A stretch of DNA of 64,000 bases from CAWBXL01 sp963837365 (GTDB taxonomy: Bacteria; Acidobacteriota; Terriglobia; Terriglobales; Acidobacteriaceae). Numbering within the stretch: position 1 is the first letter of the stretch; every line of letters begins with the position of its first letter. This document shows positions 8,342-15,996 of the stretch, piece after piece. Location: assembly GCA_963837365.1 (NCBI GenBank), contig CAWIMW010000011.1, positions 1-64,000 of the forward strand, in the 5' to 3' direction. The notes beneath the pieces are model-generated. The model was not told the origin of the DNA and searched no databases. It saw nothing but the letters and a program-made list of their open reading frames with translations. The position numbers and the translations under genes are program-made.

Positions 8342-8596
8342 GTGCAAGCTATCTTGACTTGTTGGAAATACGGGCCCGGAGCGTTGGTAGAGGAAACGGA
8401 TGGCAGTCAAGTGTTAGTGGCGGGGACGAATTACGGAGTCATGGGAATTTATATTAGAGAAGCTGGGCAGAAGTCATTTAGGCCAGAAGATGTTGTTTTC
8501 GCCGTGAGGCGCACTGAGCGATTATGCTTCATGGTAGCCAATGAACTTGTCGAGCGTTATATTCATCGTGGCGCTGCAATCACAAAAAAATGTTGA
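8342..8596 (+). CDS. small hypothetical protein, possibly frameshifted
   Basis: 84 codons from a GTG: TCWKYGPGALVEETDG... then GVMGIYIREAGQKSF and a charged end. A better-supported ATG lies at 8274 behind AGGAGT, but that frame ends after 27 codons at about 8357, overlapping this one. The real gene may therefore be 8274-8596 with a frameshift. No family recognised. A position downstream of an Rhs core is where orphan immunity genes sit, but that is only context. Confidence 0.25.
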   Translation: MQAILTCWKYGPGALVEETDGSQVLVAGTNYGVMGIYIREAGQKSFRPEDVVFAVRRTERLCFMVANELVERYIHRGAAITKKC

Positions 8597-8961
8597 CCTT
8601 ATCATTCAATATTGTACACGAATGATTGAACTAAGAAGACCGTGATCGGACTTGTCGCCGCCCTGCTTTCGCTGCCACATCAATAAACGGTTTCTATGAG
8701 TCTTGCCCCACGGTCAGCATTAATCGATTGGCTTTCCAGAGGGCAGTATATAACGGTTCCCTTATCGGCGAGTTTATGTAACTGGGACCAAGTGGAACAT
8801 TGCAGGATGTACTCGCTACTACGCGCTGGCGATGTGAACAGAATCGCAGTTGTGCTATAAGATCGTTTGCAGTTCCGTTGGGGCACAGTACGCTGATGAA
8901 CCAACACTCCTAAGACAGTGAGCCTCCCGAACTGCGACAAAGTCTGACTAGGACTAGGTAG
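8597..8961. other. no gene recognised left of the IS3 element
   Basis: About 365 bases. The only long frame (minus strand) runs across the IS end and is not credible. No motif, tRNA or strong hairpin seen. Confidence 0.4.
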
Positions 8962-8980
8962 TGTAGTGCACCCCTGCAAA

Positions 8981-9859
8981 CTAGACAGCTGGGGCCGTGT
9001 TTGAAGTGATGGTTGGAACGAAGGCCGCACGAGCATCGTGCGGGGTTCGTCCGTGGAGTCCGCGATGCGGACGGTCGTGATTGTACTCCTCGATCCAGCG
9101 CGCGATGCTCAACTTCGCCTGGGCAAAGTTCTGATACTCATTGAGCCACACCTCCTCTTCTTTTAAGCTGCGATGAAACCGTTCGATGTAACTGTTGCCC
9201 TCAGGATGGTTGTAAGCTGTGCGCCGGTGCGTGATGCCCAGCCGATTCAAAGTTTCGACATAGCGCGCCGACGTGAACTGCGTGCCGTTGTCGGTAGTCA
9301 AAGTCAAACCCATTCCACGAGAACCGAAAGGCAAAACCTCCAGCACGGCACGGTTGAGCGCCGCCAGAGCTTCTTCGGTGCGGCAGCGCAGACTCAAGTC
9401 CCAGCCCACGATGTCGCGGGTGCAGCAGTCGATCACCGACACCAGATACGCCCAACCCACATTCGGCCCGGCCCAGACCTTGGTCATGTCCGACTGCCAA
9501 ACGTGATTGGGAAGCGGCGCTTCCACCTTGCCCCAGTCCTTTCGGCGAGAGACTTGAAAGCGGCGCTGACGCACTAACAATCCCCGTTCTCGCATGACAC
9601 GCAATGCCCGCTTGCCATTGATCACCAACCCGTGATGCCGCCCCAACCACCAGACCACGCGACGATAACCGTAGGCTGGCTTCTCGCCGCAAGCCAGGAC
9701 GATGTCCTGGTCGCGCGAACGATCCGCGTGGCTGGCGTGCGGTTGCCGCCGATAGTAGAGGCTGGAGCGGCTGATCTCCAGTGTCTCCGCTACCAACTTC
9801 GCTTCGTTCCCTTGGGCCACCAGTTCCCGTGCCGACGAATGGGCTGGCCCGCAGCTCAC
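8981..9859 (-). CDS. IS3 transposase OrfB, DDE catalytic domain
   Basis: 292 residues from a GTG at 9859 overlapping the orfA stop. An N-terminal HTH_21-like region (YGYRRVVWWL) precedes the rve integrase core. The catalytic triad is visible as WQSDMT (D), LTTDNGTQF (D) and NSYIERFHRSLK (E, with Lys downstream). The C-terminal EEYNHDRPHRGLHGRTP is the usual OrfB ending. It is probably made as an OrfAB fusion by -1 frameshifting, because the -1 frame from the slippery site reads KKRAGRVSCG directly into this protein. Confidence 0.9.
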   Translation of the reverse strand: MSCGPAHSSARELVAQGNEAKLVAETLEISRSSLYYRRQPHASHADRSRDQDIVLACGEKPAYGYRRVVWWLGRHHGLVINGKRALRVMRERGLLVRQRRFQVSRRKDWGKVEAPLPNHVWQSDMTKVWAGPNVGWAYLVSVIDCCTRDIVGWDLSLRCRTEEALAALNRAVLEVLPFGSRGMGLTLTTDNGTQFTSARYVETLNRLGITHRRTAYNHPEGNSYIERFHRSLKEEEVWLNEYQNFAQAKLSIARWIEEYNHDRPHRGLHGRTPHDARAAFVPTITSNTAPAV

Positions 9860-10146
9860 TCGCCCAGCACGTTTTTTAAGATCTCGATCTGCAAATGGGA
9901 TCGGCCCAGTGCTCGCTCCAGCTGTTTGATCCGTTTCTCCTGCTCGGCATCGGGCTGCGCGGCTGCGCTTCTCCCCCCAAGCGCAGCCTTGGCTCCTGCT
10001 TCCACTTCGTCCTTCCAGCGGTAATAGAGATTGGGAGCGATCTCGTACTTGCGGCAGGTCTCAGCCACGTTGCCGCTCTTCAGTCCTTCCAACACAATCT
10101 GCCACTTCTCTTCCGGGGTTCTCTGCACTCTCGGCTTTCTCGACAT
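9856..10146 (-). CDS. IS3 OrfA, helix-turn-helix DNA-binding protein
   Basis: 96 residues. An IS3/IS911 OrfA-type HTH (EEKWQIVLEGLKSGNVAET, then CRKYEIAPNLYYRWKDE) is followed by a Leu-heptad helix (EKRIKQLERALGRSHLQIEIL) that mediates OrfA-OrfAB contacts in the family. It ends in TGA at 9856-9858, just after the slippery heptamer. It is both the DNA-binding and regulatory part of the transposase. Confidence 0.88.
   Translation of the reverse strand: MSRKPRVQRTPEEKWQIVLEGLKSGNVAETCRKYEIAPNLYYRWKDEVEAGAKAALGGRSAAAQPDAEQEKRIKQLERALGRSHLQIEILKNVLGE
9871..9877 (-). promoter_or_regulatory. programmed -1 ribosomal frameshift site
   Basis: On the minus strand the sequence is A AAA AAC in the OrfA zero frame (tta aaa aac). 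A slip back by one base continues into the OrfB frame without a stop. This is the classic IS3-family signal. Downstream secondary structure was not evaluated. Confidence 0.75.
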
Positions 10147-10389
10147 TCTCGCCTCCTGGCGGAGGCCCCAAGCCTAACTAACTTCTGTGTCCAGTTCTAG
10201 CGGGGTGCACTACAAGTGTATCGGGATTTCATACCTTGACGGAAACTACGGCGAAACAGTGGCCCGCGACAGCGACGCCTAATTCATCAGAGTATCCGAA
10301 ATGGCTCTGTGAGCACTTTGGTATTCCATAGTGGGCTGGTGATTGTCAGCTCGCGAAGAAAACGCATCGATCAGGGAATCCGAGGCTAT

Positions 10390-10833
10390 ATGTCAACTAT
10401 CCGCAATCTACTCATCACCTTTGGGGCATTCTGGGTTTCACTCCAGACTGTTGGTTGGCTTGCATGGCTTTTTGGCAAACTTGGCCAGGGGATTGTATAT
10501 CGCGACGGTATCACGGACGCGATCGCAATGGGTTTTATGACGTCACTTGGTCGCACTATCGCTGCGATTCTCGCGACAGCACTCGTTATGTTATTCACGA
10601 CCAGTCACAAGCCTGAACGTTGGGCTTTCGTGGCAGCTCTGTTGTACATGATCGACGCGCCAGTGGTTCATCATTGGGTATTGCCTCCGACGGTATGGGA
10701 TCGCCTCTGGCAGGGTGCTGACCTTCTCTGGCCAGCTATTGCATGTGTTGTTACAGGATTTGTCGTGGGTCACTTGCAGCGTAGGAGAAATCGGATTGGA
10801 GGCGGTCAGACTCCCAAGACGCTGCAACCATGA
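10390..10833 (+). CDS. polytopic membrane protein of unknown function
   Basis: 147 residues with four hydrophobic segments (around LLITFGAFWVSLQTVGWLAW, TIAAILATALVMLF, WAFVAALLYMIDAPVVHH and LWPAIACVVTGFVVG) and a basic tail. The ATG at 10390 was chosen; an in-frame GTG lies 81 bases upstream. Its stop directly abuts the Rhs YD-repeat fragment, with no spacer. That junction looks like a deletion or recombination point. No family recognised. Confidence 0.5.
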   Translation: MSTIRNLLITFGAFWVSLQTVGWLAWLFGKLGQGIVYRDGITDAIAMGFMTSLGRTIAAILATALVMLFTTSHKPERWAFVAALLYMIDAPVVHHWVLPPTVWDRLWQGADLLWPAIACVVTGFVVGHLQRRRNRIGGGQTPKTLQP

Positions 10834-11460
10834 CACCCAATACGCCTACGACACCGAGAACAACCTGACCTCGATCACCGACGCCAACGGACATACCACG
10901 TCGTTCACCTACGATGCCTTTGGCCGGGTGACGCAGACCACCTTCCCCTCGTCGCTGGCCGAAACCTATGCCTACGATGCCATCGGCAACCTGATTTCCA
11001 AGACCGACCGCAAGGGACAGACCATTACCTATCTCTACGACGCGTTGAACCGGCTGATGCAGAAGACCTACCCGGATACGTCCAGCGTGGAGTACGTCTA
11101 CGACCTGGTGGGCAAAGTCATGCAGGTGAACGATCCGACCGGGACTTACGGCTTTGCTTACGACAACATGGGGCGGCTGATCGGGACTGTCACTGAATAT
11201 TCGTTCCTGACGGGGCACACGTTCACGAACAGCTACACCTACGATGCGGCTTCGAACCGGACGGGATTCACGGCCCCAGATGGCAGCACCAATACGTACA
11301 GTTATGACATTTTGAACCTACTGAGCAATCTGACGAACTCGCTAACGGGATCGTTTGGGTTCAGCTACGACCAGTTAAGTCGGCGAACGCAGCTGACGCG
11401 GCCTAACGGGGTGAACAGTAACTACTCATATGACAATTTGTCGCGGCTGTTGAGGGTGCT
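10834..11460 (+). pseudogene. Rhs/YD-repeat fragment, truncated at both ends
   Basis: About 209 codons made of YD repeats: QYAYDTENNLTSITDANGHT, FTYDAFGRVTQT, YAYDAIGNLISKTDRKGQT, YLYDALNRLMQKTYPD and further YDxxxRL units, ending YSYDNLSRLLRVL. The 5' end abuts a membrane-protein stop with no start or signal. The 3' end is cut by the left end of the MITE-like repeat at 11461. The frame stays open through the repeat, but no Rhs similarity continues. The core-terminal part lies upstream at 7636-7813, in the wrong order. Confidence 0.8.
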
Positions 11461-11711
11461 GGCGGGTGGGCCACATCTCCGACCGGAAGTATCATTTTTA
11501 AGACGAGAATTCATTTTCTATCTTGGGGTGCCCATGTTTGCCTGGGTTTGGCAAACGTGGGGCCTCGCTCGCAGGACGAGACGTTGCGCTCTTTCGGTCG
11601 AAAACCTTCGGCCATGGCCGGGCCCCGCATCTCGAAAAACCGCGAGATTACGGGGCACCTCTAGAATTTACTTTTGTTACTTTGATCGAGGTCAGATGTG
11701 CGCCACCCGCC
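11461..11711. repeat. MITE-like element with inverted ends, inserted in the Rhs fragment
   Basis: About 250 bases. The ends ggcgggtgggccacatct (11461-11478) and agatgtgcgccacccgcc (11694-11711) are inverted repeats with two mismatches. Two internal hairpins are visible: cccatgtttgcc with ggcaaacgtggg, and ccccgcatctcg with cgcgagat...ggggc. No transposase frame. The right half matches 7557-7636. Confidence 0.7.
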
Positions 11712-11728
11712 GCAGTGCCATGCGGCGC

Positions 11729-12160
11729 TCACTCACAGATATTCGGCTTCGCGGGGTTGTGCACCTTGGCCTTGAACGATCCTTCCAGTTTGCGGCCGCC
11801 GGGCATCTGGAAGGAGAAGTTGCCTTCGGCGGCGCTGAAGATTCGTCGGCCAAAGCGGAACGAGAACTTGCGGGAGATGCGTTGCACCTGGATGCTGGCA
11901 TGGGAGGCATCCGCGCACGGGCCGGTGGGGGCACACTCCATGGCATGCACGTCAAACCATTTCCCGGAGTCGGCCAAAAAGACGAGGTCCCACGGCACCT
12001 TGAGGATGACCACCTTTTCCAGCTTCTGCCCTTTCCAGTTTTCCAGGTGCAGATCACCCATACCGAGGGGAGGGCATCCCGGAGCCTGAGTGAATCCGGT
12101 GGCATCCGCCGCCGAGGCCGGCAGGGCGAATAAGAGTAAACACAAAAGCCAGCGAGACAT
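11729..12160 (-). CDS. exported hypothetical protein
   Basis: 143 residues: signal peptide (SRWLLCLLLFALPASA), then a small beta-rich domain (GDLHLENWKGQKLEKVVILK and a later FGRRIFSAAEGNFSFQMPGG). It has Cys residues at CPPLG, ECAPTGPCAD and the C-terminal ICE, which may form disulphides. The start at 12160 was chosen because it begins the signal peptide; upstream codons are translated from the palindromic repeat at 12196-12386. No family recognised. Confidence 0.6.
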   Translation of the reverse strand: MSRWLLCLLLFALPASAADATGFTQAPGCPPLGMGDLHLENWKGQKLEKVVILKVPWDLVFLADSGKWFDVHAMECAPTGPCADASHASIQVQRISRKFSFRFGRRIFSAAEGNFSFQMPGGRKLEGSFKAKVHNPAKPNICE

Positions 12161-12195
12161 GGAATTGCAGATATTGTGCCATGGATTAGCAAAGG

Positions 12196-12386
12196 CAGTG
12201 GCGAAGGCACGGAATGGGAAAGCCCGGCACGGTAGTGCCGGGAAAAGTGTAAGAAGAGATGAGTCCCGAAGGGACGGCACCCTCTCGCCATCGGCAACCA
12301 TGTGCCGTCCCTGCGGGACTCGGTGATTTTGTTTGCCTGCCCGGCACTGCCGTGCCGGGCTTTCGCATTCCGTGCCTTCGGCACTG
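12196..12386. repeat. large REP/BIME-type palindrome next to the RAYT gene
   Basis: Outer arms of 47 bases, 12196-12242 and 12340-12386, are near-perfect inverted repeats, each containing a cccggcac...gtgccggg hairpin. Inner arms of 20 bases, 12261-12280 and 12302-12321, are inverted with one mismatch. A half unit with the same two parts recurs at 12911-12997, on the other side of the RAYT gene. Confidence 0.85.
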
Positions 12387-12409
12387 GATTTCCCTGGCAC
12401 TGTCTTCCC

Positions 12410-12853
12410 CTAATCGAACGCTTCCTTCGGATCGAACACCAATCCCGATTTTCGCACCAGGCTTTCGAATTCTGCCTCGTATGTTCGTTTGCGATGATGC
12501 TCGGCTTGGTGCTCGATGTAATGTTTCACGGCATCGCGGTTGGAGCTGCTAACGCTGAATGCGCCGTATCCTTCTTGCCATGCGAACTCTATGCCGTGTT
12601 CGCGTAGCCAGCGGGAGGAGTTGGCTTTTAGGACCTGGATTGCTTTTGCCACCGCAACGTTTGCCGGTAAAGCCACGAGCAGATGGGAGTGGTTGGAGAT
12701 TCCTCCCGCGGCGAGTACGGGGATTTCATGGTTGCGTCCGATGCCGGCGAAATACTTGCAGAGACCAGGGATTAGGTTATCCGGGATGAGATTTTTGCGC
12801 TCTTTTGTGCTGAAGACATAATGAATAAGGATGTTCGGGTATTTGTGTGCCAT
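12410..12853 (-). CDS. REP-associated tyrosine transposase (RAYT, Y1_Tnp/IS200-like)
   Basis: 147 residues. The fold signature is HYVFSTKERKNLI near the N-terminus, the HUH-type pair in GGISNHSHLLVALP, WQEGYGAFSVS, and a candidate catalytic Tyr in AVKHYIEHQAEHHRKRTY. HUH single-strand nucleases of this type cut and join at REP hairpins. It is flanked on both sides by copies of the same palindrome (24 bases beyond the stop, and about 58 bases before the start). The ATG at 12853 begins conserved sequence; a GTG lies 16 codons earlier. The middle residue of the HUH pair is Ser rather than a hydrophobic one. Confidence 0.85.
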   Translation of the reverse strand: MAHKYPNILIHYVFSTKERKNLIPDNLIPGLCKYFAGIGRNHEIPVLAAGGISNHSHLLVALPANVAVAKAIQVLKANSSRWLREHGIEFAWQEGYGAFSVSSSNRDAVKHYIEHQAEHHRKRTYEAEFESLVRKSGLVFDPKEAFD

Positions 12854-12910
12854 GTGATCAATGTGCACAATGGCGCCAGCCGTGTCTGTGTTGGATGTCA
12901 CAAATTAGGG

Positions 12911-12997
12911 GTGCCGTCCCTAAACGGGACTCGATCATGTGTTACGTCTACCCGGCACTGCCGTGCCGGGCTTTCCCATTCCGTGCCTTCGGCACTG
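12911..12997. repeat. REP half unit upstream of the RAYT gene
   Basis: Contains the inner part (gtgccgtccc...gggactc, 12911-12932) and the 47-base outer part (12951-12997). The outer part is the same as 12340-12386 apart from one or two bases and is in the same orientation. Confidence 0.8.
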
Positions 12998-13044
12998 CTA
13001 TACATACGCTGCGGGCGACTGTTATAGGAAGACGGTGACAAACA

Positions 13045-13070
13045 AAAAGCCCCGCTTGCGCGGGGCTTTT
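13045..13070 (-). terminator. Rho-independent terminator of groES-groEL
   Basis: Perfect stem gccccgc / gcggggc (13049-13055 with 13060-13066), loop ttgc, flanked by A-runs and T-runs so that it would work in both directions. It lies about 45 bases past the groEL stop. Confidence 0.9.
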
Positions 13071-13113
13071 CGGTTCAAGCTAAAAGCTAAGAGCTAAGAG
13101 CTAAAAGCTGCGT

Positions 13114-14781
13114 TTAGTACATCCCTTCCATACCGCCGCCGTGTCCACCGCCCATCGGAGCGCCCTTTTTCTCTTCCGGGATCTCCGCGACCAGTGCTTC
13201 GGTGGTCAGCATCAAGGACGCGATCGAGCCGGCATTCTGCAACGCCGTCCGCACGACTTTGGTGGGATCAAGCACGCCGGCCTTTACCAGGTCTTCGTAC
13301 TCGTTCGAGAAAGCGTTGTAGCCGAAGTTGGTGTCCTTCGAGTCCAGCACCTTGCCCAGAACGATTGCGCCTTCTTCGCCGGCGTTCTCGGCGATCATGC
13401 GCAGCGGTTCCTGGATGGCGCGTCTCACGATGTTGACACCGATCTGCTCATCGCCTTCCAGCTTCAGCTTGTCGAGAGCTGCTGCGGAACGGGCCAGAGC
13501 TACACCACCTCCGGGGACAATACCTTCCTCGACGGCAGCGCGGGTGGCGTGCATGGCATCTTCCACGCGGGCTTTCTTTTCCTTCATTTCGGTTTCGGTT
13601 GCGGCGCCGACTTTGATTACGGCTACGCCACCGACCAGCTTCGCCAACCGCTCCTGCAACTTCTCGCGGTCGTAGTCGCTGGTGGTCTTTTCCACCTGGC
13701 TGCGGATTTCTTTTACGCGGCCTTCGATTTCCGAGTGCTTGCCTTTGCCTTCGACGATGGTGGTGTTGTCTTTGTCGATGGTGATCTTCTTGGCCTGGCC
13801 GAGGTCAGCGATCTGAACGTTCTCGAGCTTAATGCCGAGATCTTCAGTGATGGCCTTGCCGCCGGTGAGGATGGCAATGTCCTGCAACATAGCCTTGCGG
13901 CGATCGCCGAAGCCCGGGGCCTTCACGGCCGCGACTTGGAGAGTGCCACGCAGCTTGTTGACCACCAGGGTCGCGAGCGCTTCGCCGTCTACATCTTCCG
14001 CGATGATGACGAGGGCCTTGCCGACCTTCGCGATCTGCTCGAGCAACGGGAGCAGGTCCTTCATCGAGCTGATCTTCTTTTCGTTGATCAGAATGTAGGC
14101 GTTCTCAAGAGCAACTTCCATCCGCTCCGGATCAGTAACGAAATACGGAGAGAGGTAGCCGCGATCAAACTGCATTCCTTCGACAACGTCGAGTTGCGTT
14201 TCCAGAGTCTTCGACTCTTCAACGGTGATGACGCCGTCTTTTCCAACCTTCTTCATAGCCTCAGCAATAATCCGCCCAATAGTTTCGTCATTGTTTGCGG
14301 AAATTGTGCCTACCTGGGCGATGTGGTCGCCTTGGACTGGCTTGGACAGTTTGTCCAGTTCGCCTTTGCCGCGCTCGCCGGTTTTTTTGTCGATTTCGCC
14401 GCAAACGATGGAAACTGCTCTTTCGATGCCGCGCTTCAGGGCCATGGGATTGGCTCCGGCAGCTACGGTTTTTACGCCTTCGCGGTAGATGGCCTGGGCG
14501 AGGACGGTGGCGGTGGTGGTGCCGTCGCCGGCTACGTCGCTGGTCTTGCTGGCGACTTCACGGACCATCTGGGCGCCCATGTTTTCCAGGGCATCCTTGA
14601 GTTCGATTTCTTTGGCTACGGTGACGCCGTCTTTGGTGATGGTCGGCGAACCGAATTTCTTTTCGATTACTACGTTGCGGCCCTTGGGGCCGAGGGTAAC
14701 CTTCACTGCATCGGCGAGAAGGTTGACGCCGCGGAGGATCGCTTGACGCGACTCTTCTCCATGAACAATCTGCTTTGCCAT
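13114..14781 (-). CDS. groL: chaperonin GroEL (60 kDa)
   Basis: 555 residues, full length for GroEL. It assembles as the double-ring ATP-driven folding chamber with GroES in the cytoplasm. Visible signatures: VTLGPKGRNVV and AGDGTTTATVLA in the ATP-binding equatorial domain, AAVEEGIVPGGGVAL with the catalytic Asp just upstream (RVEDAMHATR), and a GGM-type C-terminal tail ending GGGMEGMY. Compared with E. coli there is a small extra segment near KTGERGKGELDKLSKP. Transcribed after groES from the CIRCE-controlled promoter; the 155-base gap between the genes holds repeat sequence. Confidence 0.98.
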   Translation of the reverse strand: MAKQIVHGEESRQAILRGVNLLADAVKVTLGPKGRNVVIEKKFGSPTITKDGVTVAKEIELKDALENMGAQMVREVASKTSDVAGDGTTTATVLAQAIYREGVKTVAAGANPMALKRGIERAVSIVCGEIDKKTGERGKGELDKLSKPVQGDHIAQVGTISANNDETIGRIIAEAMKKVGKDGVITVEESKTLETQLDVVEGMQFDRGYLSPYFVTDPERMEVALENAYILINEKKISSMKDLLPLLEQIAKVGKALVIIAEDVDGEALATLVVNKLRGTLQVAAVKAPGFGDRRKAMLQDIAILTGGKAITEDLGIKLENVQIADLGQAKKITIDKDNTTIVEGKGKHSEIEGRVKEIRSQVEKTTSDYDREKLQERLAKLVGGVAVIKVGAATETEMKEKKARVEDAMHATRAAVEEGIVPGGGVALARSAAALDKLKLEGDEQIGVNIVRRAIQEPLRMIAENAGEEGAIVLGKVLDSKDTNFGYNAFSNEYEDLVKAGVLDPTKVVRTALQNAGSIASLMLTTEALVAEIPEEKKGAPMGGGHGGGMEGMY

Positions 14782-14817
14782 ACTCTTATTCTCCTAATCT
14801 GTTTTTGCAGGCTGGCC

Positions 14818-14930
14818 TGCGGTGGATATTCAGTTCTCAGATCTCTGTTCTCGGTTCTCAGTTACAGATCCTTCGCTCGGCAAAAAGCGCCTCGCTCAGG
14901 ATGACGCCAGCGGGCTCGAACGCCCGCTAA
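14818..14930. repeat. repeat sequence in the groES-groEL gap
   Basis: Contains short ttctcag/tctgttctcggttctcagtt iterations, a ttcgctcgg...ctcgctcaggatgacg segment like the one at 3458-3486, and a hairpin agcgggc / gcccgct (14909-14915, 14922-14928). Confidence 0.55.
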
Positions 14931-14936
14931 ACGGGG

Positions 14937-15266
14937 TCACTTGCGTGAGCCGGCCAGCTTTGCTGCGGGTGCGCCGGTGATTACGCCCAGCACTTCTTCT
15001 TCACGCATGATGATGAAATCTTCACCATCCAGCTTGATTTCGGTGCCGGAGTACTTGCCGAACAGAATGCGGTCGCCTTCTTTCACATCGAGGGGACGAA
15101 CCTTGCCCTCTTCGCTGATCTTGCCTTTGCCGGCGGAGATGACTTCTCCCTCCTGCGGCTTATCTTTAGCGGAATCCGGAATGATGATGCCGCCACGGGT
15201 GGTGCCTTCCTCTTCCGTGCGACGTACCAGGATGCGGTCGTGCAGGGGAGTAAACTTCGTAGCCAT
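14937..15266 (-). CDS. groS: co-chaperonin GroES (10 kDa)
   Basis: 109 residues. It forms the heptameric lid of the GroEL chamber. It opens KFTPLHDRILVRRTEEEGTT with the mobile-loop region GGIIIPDSAKDKPQEGEV, and contains GDRILFGKYSGTEIKLDGED. A short C-terminal extension (APAAKLAGSRK) exceeds the usual 95-97 residues. The start at 15266 has AAGGAG eight bases upstream; the frame extends six more codons but without a ribosome site. First gene of the heat-shock operon, preceded by CIRCE. Confidence 0.97.
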   Translation of the reverse strand: MATKFTPLHDRILVRRTEEEGTTRGGIIIPDSAKDKPQEGEVISAGKGKISEEGKVRPLDVKEGDRILFGKYSGTEIKLDGEDFIIMREEEVLGVITGAPAAKLAGSRK

Positions 15267-15326
15267 ACTTGCGACTCCTTTCAAAACGGTTAAGTAGGTG
15301 TTGTTTGTTGCCGGGAAACTGCCTTG

Positions 15327-15353
15327 TTAGCACTAGATGCTAACGAGTGCTAA
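15327..15353 (-). promoter_or_regulatory. CIRCE operator (HrcA binding site)
   Basis: TTAGCACTA-N9-GAGTGCTAA, one base from the perfect CIRCE inverted repeat. It lies 60 bases before the groES start and overlaps the expected transcription start. This implies HrcA repression relieved by heat; hrcA itself is not in the window. Confidence 0.93.
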
Positions 15354-15381
15354 TTCTATAAGTATGGTAAGTGGATGTCAA
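15353..15381 (-). promoter_or_regulatory. sigma70-type promoter of groES-groEL
   Basis: On the minus strand a perfect TTGACA (15381-15376) is followed by a 17-base spacer and TAGAAT (15358-15353), directly before CIRCE. The geometry fits a vegetative promoter with the operator at +1. Confidence 0.8.
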
Positions 15382-15535
15382 GCAGGCGGGTTGCTTATTC
15401 TTTGTTAACAAGCTTTTTAATCAATGACTTAGGAGTTAAATCTCAAGGCGATCTATTATCCGCAAAACAGATTACCGGAATCGAGCATGTAACTCTACGT
15501 GACATGTGGCCCGTGTTCTGCTTAGAATTGCGGAC

Positions 15536-15985
15536 ATGAGGAAGTACATGTTTGCCGCATGCCTGCTTGCCCTCCTGGGAACAGCATTGGCCCAGGACGA
15601 AGATCTTTCCAAGATGAAGTTTCTGGTGGTTAAAGATTACAACGGCAAACCCATCCGGAACGCCAGTGTTGTGCTGCATCCGGTGGCTAAGAATGGAAAG
15701 CAGGAGAGAGGGGGCATCGAACTGAAGTGCGACGCCAACGGTAAAGCGAGCTATGACGGCGTGCCTTACGGCAAGTTGCGGGTGCAAGTCCTGAATCCGG
15801 GGTTCCAGACCTTCGGGGAGGATTATGAAGTGGACCAGCCGGAGATGGAAATTGTGATTAAGCTGAAACGACCGGTAGGGCAGTACTCAATTTACACCGA
15901 CAAGAAGAATGATGTAAAAGGAGAGCCTGCTCCGGAAACCAAGAAAAAAGAAGATCCGCAGCCAAGTCAGGACAAGCCGCAGTAG
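15536..15985 (+). CDS. exported protein with carboxypeptidase-regulatory-like domain
   Basis: 149 residues: signal peptide (KYMFAACLLALLGTALAQ), a CarboxypepD_reg-type beta sandwich (VKDYNGKPIRNASVVLHPV, then GKASYDGVPYGKLRVQVLNPGFQTFG), and a Lys/Glu/Pro-rich tail. These domains often accompany envelope proteins in Acidobacteriota and Bacteroidota. The ATG at 15536 was chosen as the signal-peptide start. 11 bases before the EVE gene, so probably co-transcribed. Confidence 0.75.
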   Translation: MRKYMFAACLLALLGTALAQDEDLSKMKFLVVKDYNGKPIRNASVVLHPVAKNGKQERGGIELKCDANGKASYDGVPYGKLRVQVLNPGFQTFGEDYEVDQPEMEIVIKLKRPVGQYSIYTDKKNDVKGEPAPETKKKEDPQPSQDKPQ

Positions 15986-15996
15986 TCTCCATCCCT

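Larger units (their letters stand above)
8962..10214 (-). mobile_element. IS3-family insertion sequence, apparently intact
   Basis: About 1.25 kb bounded by imperfect inverted repeats beginning TGTAGTGCACCCC at 8962 and, inverted, at 10214. It carries overlapping orfA and orfB on the minus strand, with an A AAA AAC slippery heptamer at 9871-9877, the standard layout of IS3 elements. A target duplication is not clear: flanks are tag on the left and agt on the right, so at best AG(T) is shared. It separates the two Rhs fragments. Confidence 0.85.

Noticed and set aside
8680..9036. Minus-strand frame of 118 codons
   Set aside because: It crosses the IS3 left end, so it cannot be an ancestral gene.
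8959..10217. Target-site duplication for the IS3 element
   Set aside because: Flanks tag and agt share at most AG/AGT depending on where the end is placed; not enough to claim.
10215..10275. Short Rhs-like reading right of the IS (SYLDGNYGETVARDSDA)
   Set aside because: Suggestive wording but only about 20 codons before a stop and no diagnostic motif.
11692..12384. Alternative long minus-strand frame overlapping the exported gene
   Set aside because: Mostly made from palindromic repeat sequence and Rhs-proximal DNA; the signal-peptide frame at 11729-12160 is better.
13141..14904. 587-codon open frame on the plus strand
   Set aside because: Antisense to groEL, which has unmistakable chaperonin motifs and operon context; the mirror frame is a codon-bias shadow.
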